13,381 bases of DNA from Thermoplasmatota archaeon. GTDB lineage: Bacteria > Pseudomonadota > Gammaproteobacteria > Burkholderiales > Thiobacillaceae. Positions 1 through 9,809 of this stretch are shown here, in pieces. The translations under genes were made by a program, and so were the position numbers. How positions within the stretch are numbered: the stretch's first letter is position 1; each line of letters starts with the position of its first letter. The stretch lies in the NCBI GenBank assembly GCA_023475455.1, contig JAMCVR010000249.1, positions 1 to 13,381 on the forward strand. Direction: 5' to 3'. The notes beneath the pieces were generated by a model. It did not search any database, was not told where the DNA came from, and saw only the letters and a program-made list of their open reading frames with translations.

Positions 1-176
1 GGCTGTACAGGGTGGTGCGGTTGATGCCGAGCAGCTTGGCCGCCTGCGACAGATTGCCCGATGGCGTAGAGCAGCGCGGCGAGCATTTCCCCGCGCTGGC
101 CGCCGGCATACCAGTACTCGGTATTCGGCGTGATGCGGAAGGGCGCTTCTTTCAGACCGAAATAGTCGAGGTACAC
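1..176 (-). pseudogene. N-terminal fragment of an ExeA/MshM-like AAA+ ATPase, chimeric
   Basis: Read on the minus strand from a GTG at 176, the sequence gives V/M-Y-L-D-Y-F-G-L-K-E-A-P-F-R-I-T-P-N, then TEYWYAGGQRGEMLAALLYAI. This is the typical start of ExeA/GspA/MshM-type ATPases, which power secretion or pilus-type assembly at the inner membrane. An AGGA lies about 10 nt upstream of the GTG. After about 40 codons, at position 59/58, the family sequence stops. It is replaced by 58 bases identical to 380-437 of the neighbouring response regulator gene, read in the wrong frame. The Walker A region expected next is therefore missing. The gene is probably intact in the organism and broken only by the duplication junction described at 1-437. 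The family assignment rests on only ~40 residues; the exact subfamily is not resolved. Confidence 0.6.
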
Positions 177-209
177 GGAGGCGGTTTATCCTGAAAAATG
201 CAGCTTGAA

Positions 210-339
210 CCACAGAGACACGGAGACACAGAGAAGATCGAAAAACATTTCGTCTTACGCTTTTCCTGATTCATCCATCGGGCGGAAGCGGTTTGGCAAC
301 AACGTCTTGTTTTTTCTCCGTGTCTCTGTGTCTCTGTGG
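210..339. repeat. Palindromic element with CCACAGAG-type 8-mer arms
   Basis: Arms at 210-235 and 314-339 (26 nt each) are reverse complements with two mismatches, separated by a 78-nt loop. Each arm is built of short modules: CCACAGAG-ACACGGAG-ACACAGAG on the left and CTCCGTGT-CTCTGTGT-CTCTGTGG on the right. The element sits between the stop of the response regulator gene (354) and the start of the ExeA-like ATPase gene (176). It is AT-richer than its surroundings. Short interspersed palindromes ending in this kind of sequence are familiar from environmental proteobacterial genomes. It could act as a transcript 3' hairpin or be a non-autonomous mobile element; there is no clear poly-U tract. 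A related element lies at 10451-10511. Confidence 0.75.
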
Positions 340-353
340 TGAGGAATTTAGGT

Positions 354-1784
354 TTATTCCGTTCCGTAGGTCTGCATGCGGCTGTACAGGGTGGTGCGGT
401 TGATGCCGAGCAGCTTGGCCGCCTGCGACAGATTGCCGTGGGTCATGTTGAGCGCGGCCTCGACGTAGGCTTTTTCCCACTGGCGCAGGGTGACGTCGAG
501 GTTGAAATTGGCCAGCGTCTGCAACTGCTTGCGCGCCAGTTCGATCAGCGCCTTGCCGTCGCTGGCGAGCGGGATTTCCTGCGGATAGGCCTGATCGGTG
601 TCGAGCTCGGATTCCAGTTGCTGGGCGTTGACCGCCACGCCGGGATATTTGGTGGTGAGGCGGATGGCGATGTTGCGCAGTTCGCGCACGTTGCCGGGGA
701 AGTGGTAGTCCTCCCACATCTGCTGCGCGCGCGCGTCGAGCGAGAACGGCTGGCTCCTGGCTTCGTGAGCATAGAAATCGCGGAAGTGGTTCAGCAGCGT
801 GAGCTTGTCCTCGCCCATCTCGCGCAGCGGCGGCACCGCGATCGAGAACACCGACAGCCGGTGGTAGAGGTCGGCGCGGAAGCGGCCGGCCTTGATCTCG
901 GTGCGCAGGTCGCGGTTGGTGGCGGTGACCACGCGGGCATTGGAGAAGCGCGGCTGGGTCTCGCCGACGCGCTGGTATTCGCCGTTTTCCAGCACGCGCA
1001 GGAGCTTGGCCTGCAGTTCCAGCGGCAGTTCGCCGATTTCGTCGAGGAACAGCGTCCCGTTCTCGGCCTCCTCGAAGTAGCCGGCACGCGCGCTGGTGGC
1101 GCCGGTGAAGGCGCCCTTGGCGTAGCCGAACAGGGTGGGCTCGACCAGGGTCGGCGAAATCGCCGCGCAGTTGAGCGCCAGGTAGGGCTTGGCCGCGCGC
1201 GGCGACATCTGGTGCAGGCTGGAGGCGACGCGTTCCTTGCCGCTGCCGGATTCGCCCTCGATCAGCACCGGGAAGGGGGCGGCGGCGTACTGTTTGATCT
1301 GCTGGCGCAGCTTGTCCATCGCCAGGCTGCTGCCGACGATGCCGGAATCCTTGGCGGGGGCGGGCGCCTTGTCGGCGCTGCGCTCGGCGTCCTGCACCAG
1401 CAGGGCGTTGAACAGCAGCGACTTCAGCCGCTCGGGTTCGCACGGCTTGGCGACGAAATCGATCGCGCCCAATGCGCGCGCATGGCGCGCATTGGCCTCG
1501 TCGCTCTGGCCGGAGAGCACCAGGATCTTGATGCTGGGCGAGATGCCCAGCAGGTCGGCGATCAGGGCGAAACCCTCGTCCGGCTTGTGCGGCTGCGGCG
1601 GCAGGCCCAGATCGACCAGCGCCAGTTGCGGCGGCTCGTCCAGTTGCATCATCAGGCTCTTCACCTGGGCGCGCGATTCGGCGGCCGAGATGTCGAAGTC
1701 CTTGCTCAGCACGTAGGTGAGCGTGTCGGAAATCAGCGGATCGTCGTCGACGATCAGCAAACTCGGTTTGTTGGTTTGGGACAC
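354..1784 (-). CDS. Sigma-54-dependent response regulator, PrsR-like (REC-AAA+-FIS HTH)
   Basis: A 476-residue NtrC-family activator of sigma-54 RNA polymerase. The receiver domain (about 7-125) has the acidic pocket D13-D15, phosphoacceptor D58 and K113. The wording DLGLPP followed by EGF after the phosphosite resembles the PEP-CTERM regulator PrsR. The AAA+ domain (about 149-380) has Walker A GESGSGKE (177-184), the sigma-54 contact loop GAFTGA (224-229) and Walker B LFLDE (245-249). A FIS-type helix-turn-helix ends the protein (about 446-472). The start is a GTG at 1784 with GGAGG four bases upstream. The PilZ-like gene lies 169 bp upstream on the same strand and the ExeA-like ATPase follows downstream. 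A role in surface polysaccharide, exosortase or pilus control would fit, but is inference. No partner histidine kinase is in the window. Family certain, PrsR orthology tentative. Confidence 0.92.
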   Translation of the reverse strand: MSQTNKPSLLIVDDDPLISDTLTYVLSKDFDISAAESRAQVKSLMMQLDEPPQLALVDLGLPPQPHKPDEGFALIADLLGISPSIKILVLSGQSDEANARHARALGAIDFVAKPCEPERLKSLLFNALLVQDAERSADKAPAPAKDSGIVGSSLAMDKLRQQIKQYAAAPFPVLIEGESGSGKERVASSLHQMSPRAAKPYLALNCAAISPTLVEPTLFGYAKGAFTGATSARAGYFEEAENGTLFLDEIGELPLELQAKLLRVLENGEYQRVGETQPRFSNARVVTATNRDLRTEIKAGRFRADLYHRLSVFSIAVPPLREMGEDKLTLLNHFRDFYAHEARSQPFSLDARAQQMWEDYHFPGNVRELRNIAIRLTTKYPGVAVNAQQLESELDTDQAYPQEIPLASDGKALIELARKQLQTLANFNLDVTLRQWEKAYVEAALNMTHGNLSQAAKLLGINRTTLYSRMQTYGTE

Positions 1785-1953
1785 ATATCCTCCAGGTCCA
1801 ATGGTGCCGCGACCGCGTCGTCTCCTGATGGAGAAAGTGATTATTGTGCGCGTGTCGGGTTTTCGACGATTGTGCCAGAGACCCGCCGAAAGTTAAACCG
1901 GGTCGGGCCGATAGGGGAGGGGGGCTGCAAACAAGGCAAACCGTTCGGCGGGG

Positions 1954-4308
1954 TCAGCTGCTCACGGGGTCGATCGCCACGCGCATCCAGCCTTCGCTGT
2001 GTTCAAGCGGGCTGCCCAGGGCGATGAATTTGCGTTCCGGCGTGCCGTGGACCTGGAATACCTTGCCCGGCGCGTAAAGGACGGGATCGATGATCGCGGT
2101 GTCGGCACCGCTGTTGCCGGCCAGCCACAGGCTGGGGTGGGGCAGGGCGGCGCCGCTGTTGTCGAATCCGTTCACGGTATAGCCCGACGTGCCGGTGTCG
2201 TGCAACATGGCCAGTGTGGGCACTTCGGCCAGGGTTTCGATGCCGACCGAGCTGGTGTCGTCGTTGACGCGCGACAGGCGGCGCACGATGCCGATTTGCC
2301 ACCGGCGGGCGCCGTGCGATTTGATGCCGATCAGCGCGCCTACGCGCAGCCAGTCCTTGTCTCGCGATTCGACGACGGCGCCATAGCCGCATTCGCTTTC
2401 GTCGTGCATGACCCAGCGTTCGATGTCGGGAGAGGCCGCGATGGCCGGAGCACGCAAGTGCGAGACGCGTTCGCGGGTGCGGTCGGTAATAAAACCGTAC
2501 ACCTGCACGTCGTCGACCTCGTTGTAATGGAGTCCGGTGCCGTAGGGCGACACCTTGGCCGGGGCATCGGCTGCCTTGATCTGGTTGACGATGGCGTTGA
2601 GGCCGTGCGCCACATCCACCAGCCGTTTGATCGGTTCGCGCGGCGCGCGCCGCTGTTCGCGCGCGGCCAGCGGGGCCCACTGGCGCTGCAGGTATTCGAT
2701 CAATTCGAGGCTTTCGGCCGCGCGGCCGTTTTCTGTCAGACCCAGCCGGGCGGGCGGGCGGCCATTCTGCAGGCCGGTGCGCAATTCATCCAGCTTGTGC
2801 AGCAGGGCGGCGCCGCTGTTGTCGAATCCGTTCACGGTATAGCCCGACGTGCCGGTGTCGTGCAACATGGCCAGTGTGGGCACTTCGGCCAGGGTTTCGA
2901 TGCCGACCGAGCTGGTGTCGTCGTTGACGCGCGACAGGCGGCGCACGATGCCGATTTGCCACCGGCGGGCGCCGTGCGATTTGATGCCGATCAGCGCGCC
3001 TACGCGCAGCCAGTCCTTGTCTCGCGATTCGACGACGGCGCCATAGCCGCATTCGCTTTCGTCGTGCATGACCCAGCGTTCGATGTCGGGAGAGGCCGCG
3101 ATGGCCGGAGCACGCAAGTGCGAGACGCGTTCGCGGGTGCGGTCGGTAATAAAACCGTACACCTGCACGTCGTCGACCTCGTTGTAATGGAGTCCGGTGC
3201 CGTAGGGCGACACCTTGGCCGGGGCATCGGCTGCCTTGATCTGGTTGACGATGGCGTTGAGGCCGTGCGCCACATCCACCAGCCGTTTGATCGGTTCGCG
3301 CGGCGCGCGCCGCTGTTCGCGCGCGGCCAGCGGGGCCCACTGGCGCTGCAGGTATTCGATCAATTCGAGGCTTTCGGCCGCGCGGCCGTTTTCTGTCAGA
3401 CCCAGCCGGGCGGGCGGGCGGCCATTCTGCAGGCCGGTGCGCAATTCATCCAGCTTGTGCAGCAGGGCGGCGGTCGCCCAGAAGCGCAATGGCTTGTCGC
3501 TGTCCGGCTTGCGCACGCGGCGCGGGCCGTGATCGGCCGACAGATCGACGGAAAAAAGGTGGGTGTCGGGGGCGAAGTCGCGGTCCAGCCGCAGCATCTC
3601 GTGCCAGCCGCACAGCCAACGGTCGAGCAGGTCGAGCTGCTTGGGGTAGAGCGTGCCGGAATTGGCCAGATTCAGCATCAGGATGTGCAGATAGGCGGTT
3701 TCGCAACTGCAATCGGACGCGTCTTCGGCGTAAGCCCGCTGGGCCTGCCGATGGAAGCCCTCGGTTTCGGCGACGCGATACAGATTGTGCAGCCGCAGCC
3801 AGAGTTTCTCGTTTGCGGGCAGATAGCGGATCGCGCGCCATTTCAGCAACTGGCCAAAGGAGCGGATGGCGCGCAGGGTGACCAGCGGAATCTGCCCGTC
3901 GAGCGGGCTCTTGCCCGCTTCGTGGGCAAGGTCCAGCACCAGGCTGTGATAGCCGCGCGCAACCTCCCGGTACAGGCCGTACACGGCATGCCAGAGCCGG
4001 CTTTCCACCGGCCGCGACATGCGCGGATTGCGCAGGTACTGGCGTACCAGCGTGTCCTGCAGGTCGCGCGATTTTTCGTCCAGCAGCATGAAAATGGCCA
4101 GACGATCTTTCGTGTGTTGTGTCGAACTCTCGTTGAGCCGCTTGAGGGCGTTGAAAATGGCCTGCTGGCACTTGAATGCGTCGCCGAGCGGCAGGCTGTC
4201 GACCCAGTGCGCCGCGGTCTTGAGACTGCTTAGCGGATCGTCGCTCCGTTTGCCGAAAGGCATGAGATGCGCGAGGCGCGAGGTGAATTTGTCGGCCAGT
4301 GAGTTCAT
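1954..4308 (-). CDS. PilZ-like protein of unknown role, internally duplicated (784 aa; 564 aa if collapsed)
   Basis: I do not recognise a named family for the whole protein. The N-terminal ~280 residues are predicted mostly helical, soluble and rich in Leu, Ala, Arg and Trp. Further on, an RTRER (R390, R394) followed 21 residues later by DESECG (416-421) fits the c-di-GMP-binding PilZ pattern RxxxR...DxSxxG. It is followed by a beta-rich stretch, WQIGIVRRLSR then VGIETLA. This suggests a c-di-GMP receptor or a degenerate PilZ domain. A 660-bp direct duplication inserts exactly 220 residues in frame (starting near residue 282), so the PilZ-like motifs recur at 610-614 and 636-641. The native protein is probably 564 residues. 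The start ATG at 4308 has no good Shine-Dalgarno sequence. alaS ends 73 bp upstream, so co-transcription is likely. Confidence 0.75.
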   Translation of the reverse strand: MNSLADKFTSRLAHLMPFGKRSDDPLSSLKTAAHWVDSLPLGDAFKCQQAIFNALKRLNESSTQHTKDRLAIFMLLDEKSRDLQDTLVRQYLRNPRMSRPVESRLWHAVYGLYREVARGYHSLVLDLAHEAGKSPLDGQIPLVTLRAIRSFGQLLKWRAIRYLPANEKLWLRLHNLYRVAETEGFHRQAQRAYAEDASDCSCETAYLHILMLNLANSGTLYPKQLDLLDRWLCGWHEMLRLDRDFAPDTHLFSVDLSADHGPRRVRKPDSDKPLRFWATAALLHKLDELRTGLQNGRPPARLGLTENGRAAESLELIEYLQRQWAPLAAREQRRAPREPIKRLVDVAHGLNAIVNQIKAADAPAKVSPYGTGLHYNEVDDVQVYGFITDRTRERVSHLRAPAIAASPDIERWVMHDESECGYGAVVESRDKDWLRVGALIGIKSHGARRWQIGIVRRLSRVNDDTSSVGIETLAEVPTLAMLHDTGTSGYTVNGFDNSGAALLHKLDELRTGLQNGRPPARLGLTENGRAAESLELIEYLQRQWAPLAAREQRRAPREPIKRLVDVAHGLNAIVNQIKAADAPAKVSPYGTGLHYNEVDDVQVYGFITDRTRERVSHLRAPAIAASPDIERWVMHDESECGYGAVVESRDKDWLRVGALIGIKSHGARRWQIGIVRRLSRVNDDTSSVGIETLAEVPTLAMLHDTGTSGYTVNGFDNSGAALPHPSLWLAGNSGADTAIIDPVLYAPGKVFQVHGTPERKFIALGSPLEHSEGWMRVAIDPVSS
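2142..3472. repeat. 660-bp direct tandem duplication inside the PilZ-like gene
   Basis: Bases 2142-2812 and 2802-3472 match with offset 660, and I saw no mismatch reading line by line. The two copies overlap in an 11-bp junction, GCAGGGCGGCG, at 2802-2812. That sequence also occurs at both outer edges (2142-2152 and 3462-3472). The length is a multiple of three, so the reading frame stays open and the duplication is easy to miss in an ORF table. Confidence 0.95.
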
Positions 4309-4832
4309 GGTGTCGGGCTATTGGGGCGATGCCTGCTCTCAGACACTTTACGGTCGATACTGCAAATTCTGTACCCGTCCATCAGGCCAGCTTGCCCCGC
4401 ACCCAGGCCCGTACCGAGGCAAGCGCCGCCGGCAAGGCGTCCGGCTCGCTGCCGCCCGCCATCGCCATGTCCGGTTTGCCGCCGCCCCTGCCGCCGACCT
4501 GGGCGGCGACGACATTCACCAGTTCGCCGGCCTTGATCCGGCCGGTGACGTCGGGCGTCACCGCGGCGATCAGGCTGACCTTGCCGTCGGCCACCGTGCC
4601 CAGCACCAGCGCGCAGGATTTCAGCTTGTCGCGCAGCTTGTCGGCGGTTTCGCGCAGGCCCTTGGCGTCGATGCCGTCGAGCTGCGCCGCCAGCACGCGC
4701 ACGCCGGCCACGTCGACCGCCCGCTGCACCAGCTCGTCGCCCTGGCTGGAGGCGAGTTTGGATTTCAGGCGGTCGAGTTCCTTTTCCAGCGCGCGGCTGT
4801 GTTCCATCAGCTGCGCCACGCGCTCGGCGGCT

Positions 4833-7583
<2,751 letters not shown>

Positions 7584-7669
7584 TTTTAAAAGGGGTGTGC
7601 GTGAACGACGGACAATAAAGCATTGTATCCGTTAAAGTTCCGGGCTTACAGGCAGCAGGGGCAAGGAAC
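7584..7669. promoter_or_regulatory. Divergent intergenic region between alaS and the DUF1415 gene
   Basis: These 86 bp must hold both promoters unless the genes are leaderless. On the minus strand a TACAAT (7622-7627) matches the -10 consensus at five of six positions and would give a leader of about 30 nt for alaS; no convincing -35 box sits 17 bp upstream. A short inverted repeat, ACAAT-N5-ATTGT, overlaps it (about 7613-7627). On the plus strand AAGGA (7663-7667) is the ribosome binding site of the DUF1415 gene. The promoter assignment is weak. Confidence 0.35.
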
Positions 7670-8212
7670 ATGAGCGACGAGGACGTGATTGCGGCGATGC
7701 GGGAATGGATCGAAAAGGCGGTCATCGGGCTCAACCTGTGCCCGTTCGCCAAGGCGGTCACCGTGAAAAACCAGGTGCGCTACGTGGTGAGCCGGGCGCC
7801 GCACCTGGACGGCCTGCTGGAGGACCTCGACCGCGAGCTGGACTTTCTGGCCGCAGCCGACTCCGAAGCCGTCGACACGACGCTGCTGGTCCACCCCGCG
7901 CTGCTGCCGGATTTCCTCGATTTCAACGACTTCATGCAGTTGGCCGAGGCTGCCGTGGACGAGCACGGGCTGGAGGGGGTGATCCAGATCGCCAGCTTCC
8001 ACCCGGCCTTCCAGTTCGAGGGCACGGCCCCCGGCGATATGGGCAACTACACCAACCGGGCGCCGTTTCCCACCCTGCACCTGCTGCGCGAGGCCGGCAT
8101 CGAACGGGCGGTAGCGGCGTTTCCCGAGGCCGAGACCATTTACGAACGCAATATCGAGACGCTGCAAAAGCTGGGAATCGAGGGCTGGCAGGCCCTGTGG
8201 CGCAAGCCGTAA
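7670..8212 (+). CDS. DUF1415 family protein
   Basis: A 180-residue cytoplasmic protein of the DUF1415 family, widespread in proteobacteria and of unknown function. Recognisable features are the N-terminal AVIGLNLCPFAK with the only cysteine (C24), the central IASFHPAFQFEG (H111), and GNYTNRAPFPTLHLLRE (125-141). The conserved Cys, His and Asn/Arg positions hint at a catalytic or ligand-binding site, but no reaction is established. No signal peptide or membrane segment is visible. The ATG at 7670 is preceded by AAGGA with a 2-nt spacer to the start, or by the broader GCAAGGAAC. The gene stands alone: alaS is divergent, and the next gene starts 166 bp downstream behind its own promoter. Confidence 0.9.
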   Translation: MSDEDVIAAMREWIEKAVIGLNLCPFAKAVTVKNQVRYVVSRAPHLDGLLEDLDRELDFLAAADSEAVDTTLLVHPALLPDFLDFNDFMQLAEAAVDEHGLEGVIQIASFHPAFQFEGTAPGDMGNYTNRAPFPTLHLLREAGIERAVAAFPEAETIYERNIETLQKLGIEGWQALWRKP

Positions 8213-8222
8213 GCGGCTTGCG
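8201..8222 (+). terminator. Perfect hairpin spanning the DUF1415 stop codon
   Basis: CGCAAGCCG (8201-8209) and CGGCTTGCG (8214-8222) pair perfectly over 9 bp around a 4-nt loop, TAAG. The loop contains the TAA stop codon. No U-tract follows, so it is not a canonical intrinsic terminator. It may protect the mRNA 3' end or act with Rho. Confidence 0.45.
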
Positions 8223-8342
8223 AAGGTTCAACCCCGGCGTCGGACGGCGCAGGGGTGCGCTTTCCCGATCAAAACGCAGGCAAGCGCCAACGAGGTTCAC
8301 AGAGTGGATCCCTTTTGCAGGGTCATGGTTGTTTCGTACCCG

Positions 8343-8369
8343 TTGACATATTCTAATTATCGTTAGAAT
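8343..8369 (+). promoter_or_regulatory. Probable sigma-70 promoter of the ArsR-rhodanese gene
   Basis: A perfect -35 box TTGACA (8343-8348) is followed 15 bp later by TAGAAT (8364-8369), five of six matches to the -10 consensus. TATAAG at 8369-8374 is a less well-spaced alternative. Transcription would begin at about 8376, only a few bases before the ATG at 8379. No Shine-Dalgarno sequence is visible, so the mRNA may be leaderless or nearly so. The short spacer would make the promoter weak or regulator-dependent. It overlaps the palindrome at 8348-8371. Confidence 0.6.
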
Positions 8370-8371
8370 AT
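8348..8371. promoter_or_regulatory. Palindromic operator, probable ArsR-family binding site
   Basis: ATATTCTAA (8348-8356) and TTAGAATAT (8363-8371) form a perfect 9-bp inverted repeat with a 6-bp spacer, TTATCG. The AT-rich symmetry is typical of ArsR/SmtB-family operators, including BigR/SqrR-type persulfide sensors. It covers the space between the -35 and -10 boxes, so a bound dimer would block RNA polymerase. The gene directly downstream encodes an ArsR-family repressor, which points to autoregulation. Confidence 0.7.
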
Positions 8372-8378
8372 AAGAAAT

Positions 8379-9041
8379 ATGAACAAGCGCCAAACCAAAG
8401 ATCTGCTCTTCGAAGAGGTCGCCCGCATCGGCAAGGCGGTCTCCAGCCCCAAGCGGCTGGAGCTGCTGGAACTGCTGGCGCAGGGGGAGAAAACCGTGGA
8501 GGTACTGGCCGCCGAGGCCGGCATCGACATCAAGCTGGCGAGCGCTCACCTCAAGGTGCTGAAGGCGTCACGGCTGGTCGAGGCGCGACGCGACGGGCGC
8601 TTCATTGCCTATCGGCTGTCCGGCGAGGACGTCAGCGCGCTGTGGGTCAACCTGCGCACGGTGGCGGAAGAGCATCTGGTCGAACTCAAGGTGGAAATGG
8701 AGCGGATTTTTGCCTCCCCGGAAAAGCTCGACGCCGAAACCCGGCGCTCGCTGATGGAAAAAGCGCGCCGCGGCGACGTGGTGGTGATCGACGTGCGTCC
8801 GTCCGCCGAATACGCCAGCGGCCATCTGCCGTTTGCGCGCTCGATGCCGCTCGGCGAAATCCGCCAGCGCATCAAGGAACTGCCCGCCGACAAGGACATC
8901 GTCGCCTACTGCCGCGGGCCGTTCTGCATGATGTCCGCCGAGGCGGTGGCGCTGCTGAAAGAACACGGCTTCCGCGCGCAGAAGATCGCCGACGGCACGC
9001 CCGAGTGGCAGGCGGCAGGTTTGCCGCTGGCCGAATCCTGA
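8379..9041 (+). CDS. ArsR-family regulator fused to a rhodanese domain
   Basis: A 220-residue two-domain protein. Residues ~10-105 form a winged helix of the ArsR/SmtB type (SSPKRLELLELLAQGEKTVE, then a recognition helix around DIKLASAHLKVLKASRLVEAR and the wing RRDGRFIAYRL). Residues ~120-218 are a rhodanese domain (VVVIDVRPSAEYASGHLPFA) with the active-site loop YCRGPFCMM, catalytic C178 and a second C183. These are the only two cysteines, so any thiol or persulfide sensing must occur in the rhodanese loop and not in the DNA-binding domain. It probably represses its own operon and responds to reactive sulfur species; this is inference from the family and from the persulfide-dioxygenase-like gene 33 bp downstream. 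The start at 8379 lies just behind a palindromic operator, without a clear Shine-Dalgarno sequence. Confidence 0.9.
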   Translation: MNKRQTKDLLFEEVARIGKAVSSPKRLELLELLAQGEKTVEVLAAEAGIDIKLASAHLKVLKASRLVEARRDGRFIAYRLSGEDVSALWVNLRTVAEEHLVELKVEMERIFASPEKLDAETRRSLMEKARRGDVVVIDVRPSAEYASGHLPFARSMPLGEIRQRIKELPADKDIVAYCRGPFCMMSAEAVALLKEHGFRAQKIADGTPEWQAAGLPLAES

Positions 9042-9074
9042 TCCCTTTTTCATTGCCTATCCAAGGAGACCTCC

Positions 9075-9809
9075 ATGTTTTTCAAGCAACTCGCGACAAA
9101 AGAATCGTCCCTTTCCTACTTCTTCGGCTGCGGCTCGCTGGGCAAGGCGGTGGCGGTGGACGTGGTGGCGGGCGACGAGGAATGGTTCATCGAAGAAGCC
9201 AAAAAAGCCAACGTCACCATCAGCCATGTGATCGACACCCACGTGCACGCCGACCATTACTCCGGCGGCCGCGCGCTGGCGAAGCTGGCCGGCGCCAAAT
9301 ACTGCCTGCACGAGAGCGATGCCGACGTGGTGCAGTTCGAGTTCACCCCGCTGACCGACAACGAGACCATCGAGGCCGGCAATGTGGTGATCAAGGTGCT
9401 GCACACGCCCGGCCACACCATGGACAGCGTCTGCCTGCTGGTGACCGACAAGCGCCGCAGCGAGCAGCCCTGGTTCGTCATCACCGGCGACACCCTGTTC
9501 GTCGGCAGCGCCGGCCGCCCCGATCTGGCTGGCCGCGAGCAGGCGATGGCCGGCATGCTGTTCGACTCGCTCCACGCCAAGCTGCTGACGCTGCCCGACG
9601 AAACCGAGATTTTCCCCGGCCACCAGGCGGGCAGCGTGTGCGGCGCGGGCATTTCCGGCAAGCCGTCTTCCACCATCGGCTTCGAGAAGCGCTTCAATCC
9701 CGGCCTGCACATCAACAGCAGGGACGAGTTTGTGCGCTTCCTCACCAGCGACATCCCGCCGCGCCCGGCCGAAATGAACAAGATGGTTGTTGCGAATATC
9801 GCGGCCTGA
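9075..9809 (+). CDS. MBL-fold hydrolase, probable ETHE1-like persulfide dioxygenase
   Basis: A 244-residue metallo-beta-lactamase-fold protein. The metal motif THVHADH supplies H56, H58, D60 and H61; further ligands are H114 (HTPGHT), D139 (TGDT) and H183 (FPGH). GSAGRPDL (144-151) matches the GRxD signature of persulfide dioxygenases, which oxidise glutathione persulfide to sulfite using Fe(II) bound by two His and one Asp. A glyoxalase-II-type role is the main alternative; the length and the GRPD motif favour the dioxygenase. A strong Shine-Dalgarno AAGGAGA (9063-9069) precedes the ATG. The ArsR-rhodanese gene ends 33 bp upstream, indicating one operon. A truncated identical copy follows (9824-10435), and the last ~15 codons appear a third time at 11030-11079. 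Confidence 0.85.
   Translation: MFFKQLATKESSLSYFFGCGSLGKAVAVDVVAGDEEWFIEEAKKANVTISHVIDTHVHADHYSGGRALAKLAGAKYCLHESDADVVQFEFTPLTDNETIEAGNVVIKVLHTPGHTMDSVCLLVTDKRRSEQPWFVITGDTLFVGSAGRPDLAGREQAMAGMLFDSLHAKLLTLPDETEIFPGHQAGSVCGAGISGKPSSTIGFEKRFNPGLHINSRDEFVRFLTSDIPPRPAEMNKMVVANIAA

Larger units (their letters stand above)
1..437. repeat. 379-bp direct tandem duplication, left copy cut by window edge
   Basis: Bases 1-58 are identical to 380-437 (offset 379), and the match ends at 59 versus 438. On the left of the junction is the interior of the response regulator helix-turn-helix region; on the right is the ExeA-like coding sequence at about codon 41. This is the arrangement expected if 59-437 is one unit of a direct tandem duplication whose other copy ends at 58 and begins left of the window. 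The unit contains the ATPase start, the palindromic element and the 3' end of the regulator gene. Confidence 0.75.

Noticed and set aside
1838..1910. A sigma-54 (-24/-12) promoter upstream of the response regulator gene
   Set aside because: A minus-strand TGGCAC is present, but the required GC at the -12 position is missing at the correct spacing.
2142..3472. Genuine tandem PilZ-domain architecture
   Set aside because: The copies show no nucleotide difference and share an 11-bp join, in a window with four other duplications of the same kind.
336..4233. Long plus-strand open frames (336-2027 and 1999-4233) opposite the regulator and the PilZ-like gene
   Set aside because: They are antisense frames of high-GC coding sequence; the products are Gly/Ala/Arg/Val/His-rich without domain motifs, while the minus strand encodes recognisable proteins.
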